Source: Pseudomonas grimontii
Lineage (GTDB): Bacteria > Pseudomonadota > Gammaproteobacteria > Pseudomonadales > Pseudomonadaceae
Length of the DNA stretch: 64,000 nt
Direction of reading: 5' to 3'
Assembly (NCBI RefSeq): GCF_007858185.1
Contig: NZ_VFES01000002.1
Span: 469,423-533,422, forward strand
The position numbers and the translations under genes were made by a program. Shown one piece after another: positions 38,364 through 47,220 of this stretch. Below the pieces are notes generated by a model. It was not told the origin of the DNA. It searched no databases and saw nothing but the letters and a program-made list of their open reading frames with translations. The first letter of the stretch is position 1; each line of letters starts with the position of its first letter.

Positions 38364-38921
38364 ATGTTTCGTCGCATCGCTACGCTCGCTTTTGTTGTGC
38401 TGCTGGGCGGTTGCCAGACCAGCCAGGTCAACCACGATTTTGATGCCAGCCGCGACTTCGGCGCTTACCGCAGTTGGGCCTGGAAAGATCCGGCCCTGCA
38501 ATACCGCCCCGATGATCCGCGGATCAAGAGCGACCTCACCGAACAACGCATCCGCCAGGCCGTTGGCGAACAGCTTGACCAGCGCGGCCTGCGCCCGGCA
38601 GCCGTCGGCACCAAGGCTGACCTGAACGTGCAGGCTTACCTGATCGTCGAAGACCGCCAGCAACAAGTCACCACCAACTATGGCGGTGCCTGGGGCGGCC
38701 CATGGAACGGCTACTGGGGCGGGCCGATGTACAACGAAACCCGCAACATTACCTACAAGGTGGCGACCCTCCAGATCGACCTGCTCGACGGCAAGGACGG
38801 CAAGCTGGTGTGGCGTGGCAGTGATGAACAGATGATGAGCAGCACGCCGAACCCGCAGGATCGTAATAACGCGATCCGCACGACGGTGACCCACATTCTC
38901 TCCAGCTATCCCCCACGCTGA
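38364..38921 (+). CDS. DUF4136 lipoprotein, second of a tandem pair
   Basis: A 185-aa putative lipoprotein: signal MFRRIATLAFVVLLGGC (Cys17), then DUF4136 (DFDASRDFGAYRSWAWKDP). It contains a Trp/Gly-rich insert (GGAWGGPWNGYWGGP, about 111-125) at the place where its neighbour has a Tyr/Gly-rich insert. TGGAG lies before the ATG. The pair probably arose by an old tandem duplication. Function unknown. It is convergent with the MaoC-like gene, and the stops are only three bases apart. Confidence 0.85.
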   Translation: MFRRIATLAFVVLLGGCQTSQVNHDFDASRDFGAYRSWAWKDPALQYRPDDPRIKSDLTEQRIRQAVGEQLDQRGLRPAAVGTKADLNVQAYLIVEDRQQQVTTNYGGAWGGPWNGYWGGPMYNETRNITYKVATLQIDLLDGKDGKLVWRGSDEQMMSSTPNPQDRNNAIRTTVTHILSSYPPR

Positions 38922-38924
38922 CAA

Positions 38925-39803
38925 TCAGTCCGCGCCCGCTTCAGGGGCGGCAAGCGCTGCTATCGGTTGCCATGTGCCTACCATGTGCTCAATATCGCCG
39001 GCCCCTTTCAATAACAGCTCTCCGCTGGAGCCGGCGGCGCTGGTCAGCAATGTCACCTCACTGGGCAGGCGCACCGGTTTCCTGAATTCGACGTCTATTT
39101 CGATATTGGCGGCCGGCAAGTGTTCGCCCAAGGCGGCGAGGGTGTGCGCCTTGTTCCACAGTCCGTGGGCGATGGCCTGGGGGAAGCCGAACAGTCTGGC
39201 GGTCAGGGCGCTGAGGTGGATCGGGTTGTAGTCGCCGGACACTCTCGCGTAGCGGCGGCCGATATCGGCTGGGGCCTTCCAGCGAGTCAATTCGCTGATC
39301 TCGGCGGGGCTGGGACGGGCATCATCGGTCGCTTCGCCTTCGAGCTTTACACCCCGGCACAGCATACGGCTCTCGGCTTCCCACAGCAGGCCGAGAGAGT
39401 CTTCAACCGTGGTGACCACTTCAAAGGTCGCGCCCTTTGGGTGGGGCTTGAGGTTCTGCGTGTGCACGCCGATGGACAATTCGCTGACACCGCCCAGCGG
39501 GCGATGGATGCGGATGCGGTTGCTCAGGTGAATCAACCCCAGCAGCGGGAAGGGAAACTTTTTGTCGGTGAGCAACTGCATTTGCAGACCGAACGCGAGG
39601 ATGTGCGGATAAGTTGCCGGCAGCAGGGGGCTCTCGGTAAACCCGCAGACTTTGCGGTACGCCGCCACCTGCTTGGGGTCGACGCTCACCCGGCAGCGCA
39701 ACCCTTGCTCGGGCAGCGTGTTGCCGGTGATCTTGCGCTTGAGCGCCGCTCGCCAATACAACGGCGGCAGAAACGGCGTACTGCCTAAGGTTTGCCAGTC
39801 CAT
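38925..39803 (-). CDS. MaoC-like (hot-dog) dehydratase
   Basis: A 292-aa double hot-dog protein. The C-terminal hydratase-2 motif is GDYNPIHLSALTARLFG (catalytic Asp and His), with AIAHGLWNKA downstream. It probably hydrates trans-2-enoyl-CoA or -ACP to the 3-hydroxy form. The ATG at 39803 (MDWQTLGS) is preferred because GGAG lies seven bases upstream. The ATG at 39809 would form an ATGA overlap with the fabG-like stop but leaves only one base to the GGAG. It is co-transcribed after the FabG-like reductase. Confidence 0.87.
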   Translation of the reverse strand: MDWQTLGSTPFLPPLYWRAALKRKITGNTLPEQGLRCRVSVDPKQVAAYRKVCGFTESPLLPATYPHILAFGLQMQLLTDKKFPFPLLGLIHLSNRIRIHRPLGGVSELSIGVHTQNLKPHPKGATFEVVTTVEDSLGLLWEAESRMLCRGVKLEGEATDDARPSPAEISELTRWKAPADIGRRYARVSGDYNPIHLSALTARLFGFPQAIAHGLWNKAHTLAALGEHLPAANIEIDVEFRKPVRLPSEVTLLTSAAGSSGELLLKGAGDIEHMVGTWQPIAALAAPEAGAD

Positions 39804-39805
39804 GC

Positions 39806-41149
39806 TCATGCTCCTAACAGACTTTGCCCACACACCCGCAGCGCTTGCCCGCTGACCGCACCGGAACCCGGCTGGCCCAGCCAGGCCACCGCTTCGGCGA
39901 CATCCTGCGGCAAACCGCCCTGGCCCAGTGAACTCATGCGTCGCCCGGCCTCACGCAGGGCAAATGGAATATGCGCGGTCATCTGGGTTTCGATAAAGCC
40001 AGGGGCTACGGCGTTGATACTGATCCCGCGTTCTTCCAGTAACGGCGCCCACGCCTGCACCAGGCCGATCAAACCGGCCTTGCTCGCGGCATAGTTGGTT
40101 TGCCCGCGATTGCCGGCGATGCCGCTGATGGAGGCCAGCACCACCACACGGGCGTTGTCGTGCAGGGTGCCGCTGTCGAGCAGTGCCTTGGTCAGCACTT
40201 GCGGAGCATTGAGGTTGACCGCCAGCACCGCGTCCCAGTATTCCGGGGTCATGTTGGCCAGGGTTTTGTCACGGGTGATCCCGGCGTTGTGCACCAGGAT
40301 GTCGAGGCCGTCGGGCAGGTGTTCGATCAACTGGCCGGCGGCGTCTTCGGCGCAGATGTCCAGCACGATTGTGCGCGCACCCAGGCGTGCGGCGAGGGCT
40401 TCGAGGTCGGCCTTGGCCTGGGGCACGTCGAGCAGGATCACGTCGGCGCCGTCGCGGGCCAGGGTTTCAGCGATGGAGGCGCCAATGCCACGGGCGGCGC
40501 CGGTGACCAACGCCTTACGCCCGGCGAGGGGACGGGTCCAGTCTTCGACGGGCGTGGCACAGGCCTTCAGGCGAATCACCTGGCCGGAGATATAGGCGCT
40601 TTTCGGTGAGAGGAAGAAGCGCAGCGCGCCTTCCAGTTGGTCTTCGGCACCGTCGCCGACGTAGAGCAATTGCAACACGCCGCCGTTGCGCAGTTCCTTG
40701 GCCAGCGACCGGCTGAAACCTTCAAGGGCGCGCTGGGCGCTGGCGGCGAACGGGTCGCTGAGACTCTCGGGTGCGCGGCCAAGAATCACTAGGTGTGCAC
40801 TGTTATCCAGGTTTTTCAGCAACGGTTGGAAAAACTCACGCAGTTGCTTGAGCAGGTCGGTGTGTTGCAGGTCGCTGGCATCGAACACCACGGCCTTGAG
40901 CTTGGGACCGTGGCCGGGAATCCACGTCGACGCCTCGGCGCCGTAGGTGTAAATGGCGTCCGTGAGCCTGTTGGCAAACGCCTGTACGTTGCTTGCCAGC
41001 GCGCCACCTCCCAGCAGCAATGCACCTTCCACCGGACGCAGGCGCCCGGCCTGCCAGCGTTCCAGGCGTACCGGTGACGGCAGGCCAAGGGCGGCGACCA
41101 GGCGATGGCCGAGGCTTGAGTTGGCGAAGTCGATATAACGGTCAGACAT
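39806..41149 (-). CDS. FabG4-type 3-oxoacyl reductase, two-domain SDR
   Basis: A 447-aa protein, nearly twice the size of FabG. Residues about 1-200 form an N-terminal Rossmann-like/flavodoxin-like domain without an intact dinucleotide loop. Residues about 208-447 are a complete SDR: TGAARGIGASIAETLA, VHNAGITRD, catalytic Ser in ASISGIAG, and YAASK. This architecture is that of the HMW-FabG/FabG4 group, reported to use 3-oxoacyl-CoA with NADH. With the MaoC-like enzyme and the divergent thiolase it forms a set able to make or break 3-hydroxyacyl chains. The direction is not known. Confidence 0.9.
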   Translation of the reverse strand: MSDRYIDFANSSLGHRLVAALGLPSPVRLERWQAGRLRPVEGALLLGGGALASNVQAFANRLTDAIYTYGAEASTWIPGHGPKLKAVVFDASDLQHTDLLKQLREFFQPLLKNLDNSAHLVILGRAPESLSDPFAASAQRALEGFSRSLAKELRNGGVLQLLYVGDGAEDQLEGALRFFLSPKSAYISGQVIRLKACATPVEDWTRPLAGRKALVTGAARGIGASIAETLARDGADVILLDVPQAKADLEALAARLGARTIVLDICAEDAAGQLIEHLPDGLDILVHNAGITRDKTLANMTPEYWDAVLAVNLNAPQVLTKALLDSGTLHDNARVVVLASISGIAGNRGQTNYAASKAGLIGLVQAWAPLLEERGISINAVAPGFIETQMTAHIPFALREAGRRMSSLGQGGLPQDVAEAVAWLGQPGSGAVSGQALRVCGQSLLGA

Positions 41150-41252
41150 GGAACGCTCTCCGAAGGCTGGGGTTCAAAGGGTTGACCATCCCAGGGTAGC
41201 AGTCGTTCGACTAGGCTCAGTTATCCAGACCACAACCGACAGGGAGCTTTCC

Positions 41253-42530
41253 ATGACTCAATTGCGCCGTGTAGCGATCATTGGCGGTAACCGCATTCCT
41301 TTCGCCCGCTCCAATGGCCCCTACGCCACGGCGAGCAACCAGGCGATGCTGACCGCGGCCTTGGAGGGCCTGATCGAACGCTACAACCTGCACGGCCTGC
41401 GCATGGGCGAGGTGGCCGCCGGCGCGGTGCTCAAGCATTCCCGCGACTTCAACCTCACCCGTGAATGCGTGCTGGGTTCACGCCTGTCGCCGCAAACCCC
41501 CGCCTATGATATTCAGCAGGCCTGCGGCACCGGGCTCGAAGCGGCGTTGCTGGTGGCCAACAAGATCGCCCTGGGCCAGATTGAATGCGGGATTGCCGGT
41601 GGGGTAGATACCACGTCCGACGCACCTATCGGCGTGAATGAAGGGCTGCGCAAGATCCTGCTGCAAGCCAATCGCAGCAAATCAATGGCGGATAAATTAA
41701 AAGTCCTGTTACAACTTCGTCCCCATCACCTCAAGCCTGAGCTGCCGCGTAACGGTGAGCCGCGCACGGGGTTGTCCATGGGCCAGCATTGCGAATTGAT
41801 GGCGCAGACCTGGCAGATTCCCCGCGCCGAGCAGGACCAACTCGCCCTTGAAAGCCACCAGAAAATGGCTGCCGCCTATGCCGAAGGCTGGCATAACGAT
41901 CTGCTGACGCCGTTTCTGGGCCTGACCCGCGACAACAATCTGCGCCCCGACCTGACCCTGGAAAAACTCGCCGCGCTCAAGCCGGCGTTCGAACGCAGCG
42001 AAAAAGGCACGCTCACGGCCGGCAATTCCACACCGCTCACGGATGGTGCATCCCTGGTGCTGTTGGGCAGCGAGGCCTGGGCCCAGGCGCGTGGTTTGCC
42101 GATCCTGGCGTACCTGCGCGATGGCGAAGCGGCGGCGGTGGATTTCGTCAACGGCGCCGAAGGCCTGCTGATGGCGCCGGTGTATGCGGTGCCACGTTTG
42201 CTGGCGAGGAATGGCCTGACGCTGCAGGACTTTGATTACTACGAGATCCACGAAGCCTTCGCTGCCCAGGTGTTGTGCACGCTCAAGGCGTGGGAGGATG
42301 CGGACTACTGCAAGACGCGCCTCGGGCTGGACGCGCCATTAGGGGCCATCGACCGCAGTCGCCTGAACGTCAAAGGCAGTTCGCTGGCGGCCGGTCACCC
42401 GTTTGCCGCCACCGGTGGGCGCATTGTCGCCAACCTGGCCAAATTGCTCGACGCAGCGGGCAAGGGCCGCGGGCTGATTTCGATCTGCGCCGCCGGCGGG
42501 CAGGGCGTGACGGCGATCATCGAACGTTGA
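41253..42530 (+). CDS. Acetyl-CoA C-acetyltransferase (thiolase, FadI-like)
   Basis: A 425-aa thiolase. The nucleophile Cys lies in DIQQACGTGLEAALL (about residue 91). The second-half signatures are NVKGSSLAAGHPFAATGGR (active His) and ISICAAGGQGVTAIIE (second active Cys). It condenses or cleaves 3-ketoacyl-CoA. GGGAG lies eight bases before ATG 41253. It is divergent from the FabG4-like gene across 103 bp. Gene order thiolase/FabG/MaoC is conserved in several pseudomonads, separate from the fadAB and pha loci. The physiological substrate is not established. Confidence 0.92.
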   Translation: MTQLRRVAIIGGNRIPFARSNGPYATASNQAMLTAALEGLIERYNLHGLRMGEVAAGAVLKHSRDFNLTRECVLGSRLSPQTPAYDIQQACGTGLEAALLVANKIALGQIECGIAGGVDTTSDAPIGVNEGLRKILLQANRSKSMADKLKVLLQLRPHHLKPELPRNGEPRTGLSMGQHCELMAQTWQIPRAEQDQLALESHQKMAAAYAEGWHNDLLTPFLGLTRDNNLRPDLTLEKLAALKPAFERSEKGTLTAGNSTPLTDGASLVLLGSEAWAQARGLPILAYLRDGEAAAVDFVNGAEGLLMAPVYAVPRLLARNGLTLQDFDYYEIHEAFAAQVLCTLKAWEDADYCKTRLGLDAPLGAIDRSRLNVKGSSLAAGHPFAATGGRIVANLAKLLDAAGKGRGLISICAAGGQGVTAIIER

Positions 42531-42663
42531 ATTCACCGAAATTGGCATATTGGATGCATTCTTGAGTGGTCAGAGGTCGGTAGCCCCTCCCACCAGCGAG
42601 CCGATTGCCGTATAACGAGTGCCATACGCGTATTTGGTAATAAAGGACCCACAATAAAAGCTG

Positions 42664-43563
42664 ATGAAGACTCCTAAACGCATTGAACCCCTGATCGAAG
42701 ACGGTCTGGTCGACGAAGTGCTGCGCCCACTCATGAGTGGTAAAGAAGCAGCTGTTTATGTGGTGCGCTGCGGCAATGAATTGCGTTGCGCCAAGGTTTA
42801 CAAGGAGGCGAATAAACGAAGTTTTCGTCAAGCGTCCGAATACCAGGAAGGCCGTAAGGTCCGTAACAGCCGGCAGGCCCGGGCCATGGCCAAGGGCTCG
42901 AAATTCGGCAAGAAAGAAACCGAAGATGCCTGGCAGAACGCTGAAGTAGCAGCGTTGTTCCGTCTGGCCGGTGCGGGCGTTCGCGTGCCCAAGCCGTACG
43001 ACTTCCTCGAAGGCGTGTTGTTGATGGAACTGGTAGCCGACGAGTACGGCGATGCTGCGCCACGCCTGAATGACGTGACCTTGGAGCCGGACCAGGCGCG
43101 TGAATACCACGCCTTCCTGATTTCCCAGATCGTGCTGATGCTGTGTACCGGCCTGGTGCACGGTGACCTGTCCGAATTCAACGTGCTGCTCACGCCTACG
43201 GGCCCGGTGATCATCGACCTGCCCCAGGCAGTGGATGCGGCGGGCAACAACCACGCGTTCAACATGTTGGAGCGGGATGTGGGCAACATGGCTTCCTACT
43301 TCGGGCGTTTTGCCCCGGAATTGAAGAAGACCAAGTACGCCAAGGAAATGTGGGCGCTCTACGAAGCCGGCACCTTGCACCCGGCCAGCGTATTGACCGG
43401 CGAGTTCGACGAGCCGGAAGAGCTGGCGGACGTGGGCGGTGTGATCCGTGAGATCGAAGCGGCGCGGCTGGATGAAGAGCGGCGCCAGGCCATTCGGGCG
43501 GCGGATGATGCGCCACCGAGCAAAGCGTCGGAAGAACCACCGCCGCCGCCTTGGATGCAATGA
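42664..43563 (+). CDS. RIO1-family serine protein kinase
   Basis: A 299-aa kinase-like protein. It has a RIO N terminus (KRIEPLIEDGLVDEVLRPLMSGKEAAVYVVRCG), an ATP-lysine segment RCAKVYKEANKRSF, a catalytic loop VHGDLSEFNVLL and a metal-binding IIDLPQAVD. RIO kinases mature ribosomes in eukaryotes and archaea; the bacterial role is unknown. The C terminus is acidic and proline-rich (PPSKASEEPPPPPW). AAAGGA lies about 14 bases before ATG 42664, longer than usual. It is monocistronic, followed by an unusual REPIN. Confidence 0.9.
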   Translation: MKTPKRIEPLIEDGLVDEVLRPLMSGKEAAVYVVRCGNELRCAKVYKEANKRSFRQASEYQEGRKVRNSRQARAMAKGSKFGKKETEDAWQNAEVAALFRLAGAGVRVPKPYDFLEGVLLMELVADEYGDAAPRLNDVTLEPDQAREYHAFLISQIVLMLCTGLVHGDLSEFNVLLTPTGPVIIDLPQAVDAAGNNHAFNMLERDVGNMASYFGRFAPELKKTKYAKEMWALYEAGTLHPASVLTGEFDEPEELADVGGVIREIEAARLDEERRQAIRAADDAPPSKASEEPPPPPWMQ

Positions 43564-43584
43564 TCCCTGGCTGGATGAAGATCA

Positions 43585-43708
43585 AAATGTGGGAGGGGCG
43601 GTGCGACGATTCGACTTGCTCCCGATAGGGTGTGTCAGTTACAGATATTGAGACTGATACACCGCTATCGGGAGCAAGTCGAATCGTCGCACCGCCCCTC
43701 CCACATTT
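43585..43708. repeat. Variant REPIN with perfect 43-bp arms
   Basis: Left arm 43585-43627 and right arm 43666-43708 are exact reverse complements over 43 bases, around a 38-base spacer. The ends (AAATGTGGGAGGGG and TTGCTCCCGATA) match the other REPINs, but the segment CGGTGCGACGATTCGA is inserted within each arm. It lies between the RIO1 and cueR stop codons. Confidence 0.88.
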
Positions 43709-43736
43709 GGTTTTGCATGTATTCAGATAGATTCCG

Positions 43737-44138
43737 TCACGCGCAGCAGCTTCCCGACGCCAACTCCTTGAGTATCGGACAATCCGGCCGATCATCGCCG
43801 TGGCAGTGCTCCACCAGGTCCTGCAACGTATCGCGCAGTTGCCCCAATTCCAGGATCTTCTGGTTCAGCTCGTCGATATGTTGGCGCGCCAAGGCTTTCA
43901 CATCGGCGCTGGCCCGTTGCCGGTCCTGCCACAGGGTCAGCAGTTTGCCGACTTCTTCCAATGAAAACCCCAGGTCCCGCGAGCGTTTGATAAACGCCAG
44001 GGTGTGCAGGTCGTCGTCGCCGTAGATGCGGTAGCCGCTGTCGGTGCGATGGGCCGCTTTGAGCAGGCCGATGGACTCGTAGTAGCGAATCATCTTCGCG
44101 CTCAGCCCGCTTTGCCGGGCGGCTTGGCCGATGTTCAT
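43737..44138 (-). CDS. cueR: Copper-responsive MerR-family regulator CueR
   Basis: A 133-aa MerR regulator. It has an N-terminal winged helix-turn-helix ([26 protein letters not shown]), a dimerisation helix, and the Cu(I)-binding pair Cys112 and Cys120 in [13 protein letters not shown]; the C terminus is SCCA. CueR distorts promoters with 19-bp spacing when it binds Cu(I). Its ATG overlaps the copA stop (ATGA), so the regulator is the second gene of a copA-cueR operon and controls its own synthesis. Two matching operators lie at 46380 and 46885. Confidence 0.93.
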   Translation of the reverse strand: MNIGQAARQSGLSAKMIRYYESIGLLKAAHRTDSGYRIYGDDDLHTLAFIKRSRDLGFSLEEVGKLLTLWQDRQRASADVKALARQHIDELNQKILELGQLRDTLQDLVEHCHGDDRPDCPILKELASGSCCA

Positions 44139-46351
44139 GGGCGTTGATCCTCCAAATCCGACTGTTTCCAAGTGCTGGGTTTCCAGGTTTTCAACAGCAA
44201 GGCATTGCTCACGACGCTGACGCTGGACAAGGCCATGGCCGCGCCCGCGAGCACCGGGTTGAGCAGGCCGAACGCGGCCAGGGGAATGCCGATCAAGTTA
44301 TACACAAAGGCCCAGAACAGGTTTTGGCGGATTTTGGCGTAGGTCTTGCGGCTGATCTCCAAGGCGGCCGGGACCAGGCGTGGGTCGCCGCGCATCAGGG
44401 TGATGCCGGCGGCATGCATGGCCACGTCGGTGCCGCCGCCCATGGCGATACCGATATCGGCCGCAGCCAGGGCCGGGGCGTCGTTGATACCGTCACCCAC
44501 CATCGCCACCACGGCGGTTTTTTTCAGTTCGGCGACGGTGGCGGCTTTATCGGCGGGCAGGACTTCGGCGTGTACGTCATCGATGCCCAACGCTTCGGCG
44601 ACTACGCGGGCGCTGCCGCGATTGTCGCCGGTGAGCAAGTGGCTGCCAATGTTTCGGGCCTTGAGCTGTGCCACCGCTTCCAACGCGCCAGGCTTGAGTG
44701 TGTCACCAAAGGCAAACAGCCCGAGCACACGCGGTTGCGCGCCTTGCTCGATCAGCCAGGACAACGTGCGGCCCTCGGCTTCCCAGGCCGTGGCGGAGTC
44801 GGCCAGCCCACCCGCGTCCAGGCCGCTTTCTTCCAGCAGGCGCCGATTTCCCAGGGCCAGTTGGCGGCCGTCGAGGCTACCGGCAATGCCACGTCCGGCC
44901 AGGGATTGGCTGGCACTCACGTCCGCCACCGTCAGCCCTTGCTCGCTGCACGCATCCAGCACGGCCTTGGCCAACGGGTGTTCGCTGCCACGTTGCAGCG
45001 CACCGGCCTGCCGCAGCAATGTGGCTTCATCGCCATCCACCGCCGCCAAATGGGCAATTTTCGGGGTACCGGAAGTGAGGGTGCCGGTTTTGTCGAAGAC
45101 CACGGTGCTCACTTCATGGGCGCGCTCCAGCGCTTCGGCGTCCTTGATCAGGATGCCGTAGCGTGCGGCGACGCCGGTGCCGGCCATGATGGCGGTCGGT
45201 GTGGCCAGCCCGAGGGCGCAGGGACAGGCGATCACCAGCACCGCCACGGCATTGATGATCGCGGTCTCCAGGGGAGCACCGTATAACCACCAGCCCACCA
45301 GGGTGATCAGCGCCAGCACCAGTACGGTGGGGACGAATACCTGGCTGACTTTATCCACCAGTTTCTGGATGGGGGCCTTGGCCGCCTGGGCGTCTTCCAC
45401 CAGGCGGATGATGCGCGCCAGTACGCTTTCGGCGCCGAGCGCGGTGGTGCGCACCAGCAGGCGGCCTTCGCCATTGATGGCGCCGCCGGTGACGGCGTCG
45501 CCAGGTTGTTTCGGCACCGGCAGGCTTTCGCCGCTGATCAGCGCTTCATCGGCATGGCTCTGGCCGTCTACCACTTCACCGTCCACCGGGAACCGTTCGC
45601 CGGGTTTGACCAGCACCAGGTCATCGAGCGTGAGCGCGCTGATGGCCACATCGTCCTCGCGGCCATCCTTTACACGAATGGCGCGTTCAGGGCGCAGGGC
45701 TTCCAGGGCGCGGATAGCGCTGGCGGTCTGGCGTTTGGCGCGGCTCTCCAGGTATTTACCGAGCAACACCAGGGCGATCACCACGGCCGACGCTTCGAAG
45801 TACAGATGGGGCATGGTGCCCACGGGCGCGGTCAGCCATTCATAGAGACTCAGGCCGTAACCGGCGCTGGTGCCGATGGCCACCAGCAGGTCCATATTGC
45901 CGGCACCGGCACGCACGGCTTTCCACGCCGCGATATAGAAGCGCGCACCGAAGATGAATTGCACAGGGGTGGCCAGGGCGAATTGCACCCAGGCCGGCAG
46001 CATCCAGTGCAGGCCGAAGGGTTGCACCAGCATCGGCAGAACCAGGGGCAGTGCCAGCACAATCGCCAGCAGCAGCGACCAGCGCTCGCGGTGCAGGCGT
46101 TGGGCCTGATCGGCCTCGGTCTTGGTTTCGCTTTGCGGCAGGCTGGCGGTGTAGCCGGCTTTGTCGACGGCGGCGATCAGCACGGCCGGATCGATCTGGC
46201 CCAGCACTTCGACGTGCGCGCGCTCGTTGGCCAGGTTGACGCTGACGCTTTGCACCCCCGGCACTTTGCCCAGCGCGCGCTCGACACGCCCGGCACAGCT
46301 GGCGCAGGTCATGCCGCCGATGGGCAGGTCAAAGGTGGTGGATCCATTCAT
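44135..46351 (-). CDS. copA: Cu(I)-exporting P-type ATPase CopA
   Basis: A 738-aa P1B-ATPase. It has one N-terminal metal-binding domain ([13 protein letters not shown], residues about 12-24), eight membrane helices, the transport motif [13 protein letters not shown], phosphorylation site [13 protein letters not shown] and [16 protein letters not shown]. It pumps Cu(I) from cytoplasm to periplasm. GGAGGA lies eight bases before ATG 46351; the open frame above it is ignored. It is transcribed from a CueR-type promoter at 46410-46380 and followed by overlapping cueR. Confidence 0.96.
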   Translation of the reverse strand: MNGSTTFDLPIGGMTCASCAGRVERALGKVPGVQSVSVNLANERAHVEVLGQIDPAVLIAAVDKAGYTASLPQSETKTEADQAQRLHRERWSLLLAIVLALPLVLPMLVQPFGLHWMLPAWVQFALATPVQFIFGARFYIAAWKAVRAGAGNMDLLVAIGTSAGYGLSLYEWLTAPVGTMPHLYFEASAVVIALVLLGKYLESRAKRQTASAIRALEALRPERAIRVKDGREDDVAISALTLDDLVLVKPGERFPVDGEVVDGQSHADEALISGESLPVPKQPGDAVTGGAINGEGRLLVRTTALGAESVLARIIRLVEDAQAAKAPIQKLVDKVSQVFVPTVLVLALITLVGWWLYGAPLETAIINAVAVLVIACPCALGLATPTAIMAGTGVAARYGILIKDAEALERAHEVSTVVFDKTGTLTSGTPKIAHLAAVDGDEATLLRQAGALQRGSEHPLAKAVLDACSEQGLTVADVSASQSLAGRGIAGSLDGRQLALGNRRLLEESGLDAGGLADSATAWEAEGRTLSWLIEQGAQPRVLGLFAFGDTLKPGALEAVAQLKARNIGSHLLTGDNRGSARVVAEALGIDDVHAEVLPADKAATVAELKKTAVVAMVGDGINDAPALAAADIGIAMGGGTDVAMHAAGITLMRGDPRLVPAALEISRKTYAKIRQNLFWAFVYNLIGIPLAAFGLLNPVLAGAAMALSSVSVVSNALLLKTWKPSTWKQSDLEDQRP

Positions 46352-46379
46352 GGGGCAGTCCTCCAGAGAAGTTGCCCCT

Positions 46380-46410
46380 AGGATCAACCTTGACCTGTGG
46401 GGAAGGTCAA
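46380..46410 (-). promoter_or_regulatory. CueR-type promoter of copA-cueR
   Basis: On the minus strand TTGACC (46410-46405) is followed after 19 bp by GATCCT (46385-46380), the over-long spacing typical of MerR-family promoters. Inside the spacer lies a dyad, ACCTT...AAGGT, and also TTGACCT...AGGTCAA. It aligns base for base in length with the promoter upstream of copZ. Confidence 0.7.
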
Positions 46411-46416
46411 GCGTCT

Positions 46417-46797
46417 TCAGTATTCCAGTGCGGCGGGTTTGAGGTACATGCCTTCCGGGCCCTGGGCAATGCGCAGCTTACGTACGTCACCGGCCTTGAG
46501 CGTGATGTTCTGTGCCGGCGGCGCGAGCAGGCCAGGCAAGCAACCCGGTGACTGGCCCGGCAGCAGTTTCAGGCGCAGCGACACATTGCCGGCGGGCAGG
46601 TTGAACGAGGTGGACTGTTCCTGGAACAGGCGTCCGGCCAACTGGTCCTGGATGTACAGGCCGATCTCGCAATTGGTCGGTACTTCCAGGCGTTCGCGGG
46701 AAATGATCAGCACCGCATAGTCTTCTGCGGCGAGGGCCTGAGGCGCAGCGGCAGACAAGCTCATCAGGCCGACAAGGCCAAAAAACGACCAGCGCAT
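46417..46797 (-). CDS. Unknown periplasmic protein in the copper locus
   Basis: A 126-aa protein with a cleavable signal peptide ([23 protein letters not shown], cut before AED). The mature part has about 103 residues and appears beta-rich, with two cysteines (TNCEIGL and SPGCLPG) that could form a disulfide. GGAG lies eight bases before ATG 46797; the longer frame to 47079 runs through copZ and is rejected. I recognise no family. Its stop lies seven bases before the copA promoter. A role in periplasmic copper handling is inference from context only. Confidence 0.75.
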   Translation of the reverse strand: MRWSFFGLVGLMSLSAAAPQALAAEDYAVLIISRERLEVPTNCEIGLYIQDQLAGRLFQEQSTSFNLPAGNVSLRLKLLPGQSPGCLPGLLAPPAQNITLKAGDVRKLRIAQGPEGMYLKPAALEY

Positions 46798-46884
46798 GGC
46801 GAATGCTCCGTGGTTTGAATCAAAGATGGGTGAAGCTTGGCCGACGCCGCCGTGTAATACCAGCCCGGCCGAAAGTTTCAGAAC

Positions 46885-46915
46885 TTGACCTTGCCATCGT
46901 GGCAAGGTCGAGACT
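46885..46915 (+). promoter_or_regulatory. CueR-type promoter and operator of copZ
   Basis: TTGACC (46885-46890), 19-bp spacer, GAGACT (46910-46915). The spacer holds a perfect dyad, GACCTTGCC (46887-46895) and GGCAAGGTC (46901-46909), separated by ATCGT. This is a textbook MerR/CueR operator. It lies 30 bases before the copZ ATG and also faces the divergent periplasmic gene. Confidence 0.8.
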
Positions 46916-46944
46916 GGGTTCAACCTCATTAAAGGAGTCACGTC

Positions 46945-47136
46945 ATGCAAGTATTCAGCGTTGAAGGAATGACCTGCGGCCATTGTGTTCGGGCCGTAAC
47001 CCAGGCGGTGCAGAACCAGGATCCTACGGCCGAAGTGAAGGTGGATCTCGCGGCGAAGCAAGTCAGCGTGCAGAGTCAACTGAGTCGTGAGGCGATCATT
47101 GGGTTGATCAAGGAAGAAGGCTACGCCGCAGTCTGA
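46945..47136 (+). CDS. copZ: Copper chaperone CopZ (HMA domain)
   Basis: A 63-aa heavy-metal-associated domain. The Cu(I)-binding motif is GMTCGHC (residues about 8-14), within MQVFSVEGMTCGHCVRAVTQ. It carries Cu(I) to CopA or CueR. AAAGGAG lies before ATG 46945. It is expressed from its own CueR-type promoter, divergently from the periplasmic gene. The protein is a single small domain of normal length for bacterial chaperones. Confidence 0.92.
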   Translation: MQVFSVEGMTCGHCVRAVTQAVQNQDPTAEVKVDLAAKQVSVQSQLSREAIIGLIKEEGYAAV

Positions 47137-47220
47137 TTTTAATAGTTAGCGAGCTATCGTAATGTTCAAGGCACCCAGGCCCGGCTAGACTGTCGGGCTG
47201 CCGACTCTCTTGGGTGCCTG

